From NCBI GenBank assembly GCA_028284075.1, contig JANQSL010000171.1, forward strand, positions 35,335-99,334: a DNA stretch of 64,000 nt. The letters run 5' to 3'. The notes under the pieces were generated by a model that saw only the letters and a program-made list of their open reading frames with translations, was not told the origin of the DNA and made no database searches. Shown in pieces: positions 63,101-64,000 of this stretch (positions are counted from its first letter, which is position 1; each line of letters begins with the position of its first letter). The stretch is from Candidatus Sumerlaeia bacterium (GTDB lineage: Bacteria; Sumerlaeota; Sumerlaeia; SLMS01; JAHLLQ01). Both the position numbers and the translations under genes were made by a program.

Positions 63101-64000
63101 ACTGGAAGAAGCGCAAGGAGGGGGCGAACTGGTACAAGTCCATCTATGAATACGACGACGCTTACCGGTTGACAAAGGAGGAGAATCAGGACCATCTGGC
63201 CTCTGCAAAGAGCCGGAGAACGTATAGCTACGACGCGACGGGCAATCGCGAGACAATGCGGTTGTGGAACACGCTCAGCGACGACAAGGTGACGACCTAC
63301 ACATACGGCAACCGCAACCAGATGACGTCGAACACCGGCTACTACGACACGGGAACAAGCGATACAGGAGCCATGAGTTTCACCTTTGATAACAAGGGAA
63401 ATATGACGCAGCGTGCTTGGGACCCGAGTGGCAAGTGGAGCTATGACTGGAGCTACGATTGGAACGAGAATGATCGGCTGGTGAAAGCCGAACTAAAATC
63501 CTACGAGGAAGATCAACTCAGTGAAACGAGCACTTATACGTATCTTTATGATTATGGGGGCCGTCGGATCATCAAGCGCGACGGTCTGAAGGCAGGCTCG
63601 GGGGAGCGCGAACGTTACTTTTTCAATGGTCTGACGGAAGAGGTGACCAAGGTTTCCGTGGGCACTCATGCGGACACGTCGTTCCAACGTCTGGTGAAGT
63701 GGGGCAGTGCGTCTACCAGCGGTGGCCCGAAGACGGAGCCCGGCACGAGCGGGCCGGTTGGATGGACGGTGGTGACGGACACGGACCGTCGGCGCGATGT
63801 CTACAAGATCACGGGTAACAAGAGCGACGGCACGCTCTACACGGAAAGCGGCAACGGCTATGACGTTCAGGGTTACCGAACGTTCGCGACATGGCTGAAC
63901 GACAAGTCGAGTGTCACATCATCGGTCTGGTTCGAAGTGAGTGTGGAGACGAATGTGGCACGCAGAGGCCTTCGGTATGATCCGACAACGTCGATGTCCT
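60118..64000 (+). CDS. Secreted YD-repeat (RHS) protein, 3' end outside window
   Basis: The frame is open from ATG 60118 to the right edge, about 1294 residues, C-terminus missing. Signal peptide: MRSRILTLAFLIVVFAIGGS. Residues about 30-100 are Gly/Asp-rich low-complexity with paired Cys. From about residue 150 the protein is RHS/YD repeats (ERRYSDMWMSTLNRN, FVYDGMDRLWKVEAP, YDSHGNTTSITMPDGNVVTR, FEYDALDRLVSFKDGR, EYDDAYRLTKEENQDHL), which build the cocoon-like shell of RHS and Tc toxins. The variable toxin or core region would follow beyond 64000. Translationally coupled to the upstream TPR-like gene. Confidence 0.9.
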   Translation, partial: MRSRILTLAFLIVVFAIGGSFQSAYSTPAGQAPSECPNGDASGNNSDCGGDSETDGNGDDGGGNSDCPPCEGDGGGGMGGGGGPGGGGGLPGENEPAPVPVELPGPDSLKAGNPIEIGRGNVNRVELDFNLRVKHGLYLAVERRYSDMWMSTLNRNADGMFSTQWWCSYEMRLFDDTASGSTDYLLLDRRAVWHHLELASGAADAAGSVYEARLGEGEPFEMTIVGTGTGRTYEVVNANRSMAIFNDDGRLIEWHQNINNSYDDHLTFVYDGMDRLWKVEAPTGDDRYLEFVYVVLQPGNVDTRWVDSVYLKTTTESYPIAFYSYDGAYTWPPPLKSMRRNSHTDADAVVYEYGSFDGTTFTAGTDSSFAHAYILGRVNTVSASGTDPQTAYYWDTSQKNVWNEPLPSRSYSYHNSSWHQIIDINYHGWGYDRTLTYKFGNPSPAPKTAWDLDFKRDMKNALYTDTSPMADMQALPQSGYGSGINDPRLKAKTQTKYGTTWETNSKTVFDLSNTTYLDQYRVLSRTTYGESGETEARTTTFSYDSTFPYMVGSFTDPLDVVTTNTIYSASSTDARYGKITAVTSRGVTTNYAYHASGAKKGLVHEITTPDGTTTIDYDSHGNTTSITMPDGNVVTRTYNDFGQIKTETTTHLGTITYTYSVDSGIPTADEYSPSRLIKVTDPSGDTTEYKYHPDGLLHKVIDDDSGEGIHTYDERNRLVSFVDQRGDIIKFEYDALDRLVSFKDGRATEVGGHNKATTFEYDEFGRLKKKTDPDNHYEEFFYTTGSGCGTCGGNGATGSQVSRLRQKDGTYVSFDYTFDGQIRYVNYESVGTTDTNELVYGYKDDGQLWFVEDTRLGLNEGYYVLEYHESGNDRGRLKRLYHPEQYYQEYFYDSEGKVEAYRDIDGGLIEYNYDTKGRLDDLTDPFGGLTDFVYATTSDLTYPVGALKTLGYANGTDNVYTYDNHGRVTKASFQDSVATELDYVELHYNNLGLIDWKKRKEGANWYKSIYEYDDAYRLTKEENQDHLASAKSRRTYSYDATGNRETMRLWNTLSDDKVTTYTYGNRNQMTSNTGYYDTGTSDTGAMSFTFDNKGNMTQRAWDPSGKWSYDWSYDWNENDRLVKAELKSYEEDQLSETSTYTYLYDYGGRRIIKRDGLKAGSGERERYFFNGLTEEVTKVSVGTHADTSFQRLVKWGSASTSGGPKTEPGTSGPVGWTVVTDTDRRRDVYKITGNKSDGTLYTESGNGYDVQGYRTFATWLNDKSSVTSSVWFEVSVETNVARRGLRYDPTTSMS

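Noticed and set aside
1..64000. CRISPR array or rRNA genes
   Set aside because: No evenly spaced direct repeats and no rRNA-like stretches were seen on reading the window.

Overview
The window looks like a free-living Gram-negative-type bacterium from a poorly sampled lineage. Single-copy prepilin genes sit inside sugar operons, and secreted proteins are large, many carrying discoidin, Calx-beta, SPOR or YD repeats. A multi-gene MglA/roadblock module, a PilT pair and UbiD, Hom and IlvE homologues of generic bacterial type complete the picture. This mix suggests a Sumerlaeota (BRC1), Hydrogenedentes or Planctomycetes/Lentisphaerae-like organism. That placement is inference; no rRNA is present to test it.

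Layout. (1) 1-14345 is a carbohydrate locus. A divergent secreted discoidin/(alpha/alpha)6-barrel protein (cut by the left edge) faces a plus-strand operon: a secreted beta-sandwich protein, an ABC binding protein fused to its permease, a second permease, a GH94 phosphorylase, a LacI regulator, a pseudopilin, a GH144/PF10091-type glucanase and a GH1 beta-glucosidase. A near-perfect LacI-family operator lies in the divergent intergenic region. The enzyme set suggests extracellular cutting of a beta-glucan (possibly beta-1,2), uptake of oligosaccharides, then phosphorolysis and hydrolysis inside. (2) 14346-18762: a 3' fragment of a tRNA-Pro, then a minus-strand pilus-motor operon (zinc-finger/TPR protein, an extended PilT-like ATPase, PilT). 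(3) 18993-28356: housekeeping genes (UbiD-family decarboxylase, RsmB-like methyltransferase, IlvE-like aminotransferase, LplT-PlsC-Aas fusion) and a decayed sulfatase. (4) 28582-35656: seven or eight co-directional genes built around an MglA-like GTPase, three to four roadblock/LC7 proteins, a DUF4388 protein and a receiver/coiled-coil/membrane-anchor protein. This is the most system-like unit in the window. (5) 35864-47114: a Spy-like protein, a deoxyhypusine-synthase-like protein, homoserine dehydrogenase, a PfkB kinase, a polytopic membrane protein, a secreted glycosidase-like protein, a flavin-reductase-like protein, a DA1-like multi-zinc-finger peptidase and tRNA-Lys(CTT). (6) 47121-49048: a truncated integrase beside tRNA-Lys and about 1.2 kb of gene-poor sequence with relics. 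(7) 49049-64000: a giant secreted Calx-beta protein, two SPOR/TPR paralogues facing each other, a secreted TPR-like protein translationally coupled to a large YD-repeat (RHS) protein that runs off the right edge.

All functions come from reading motifs by eye. No database searches were possible.
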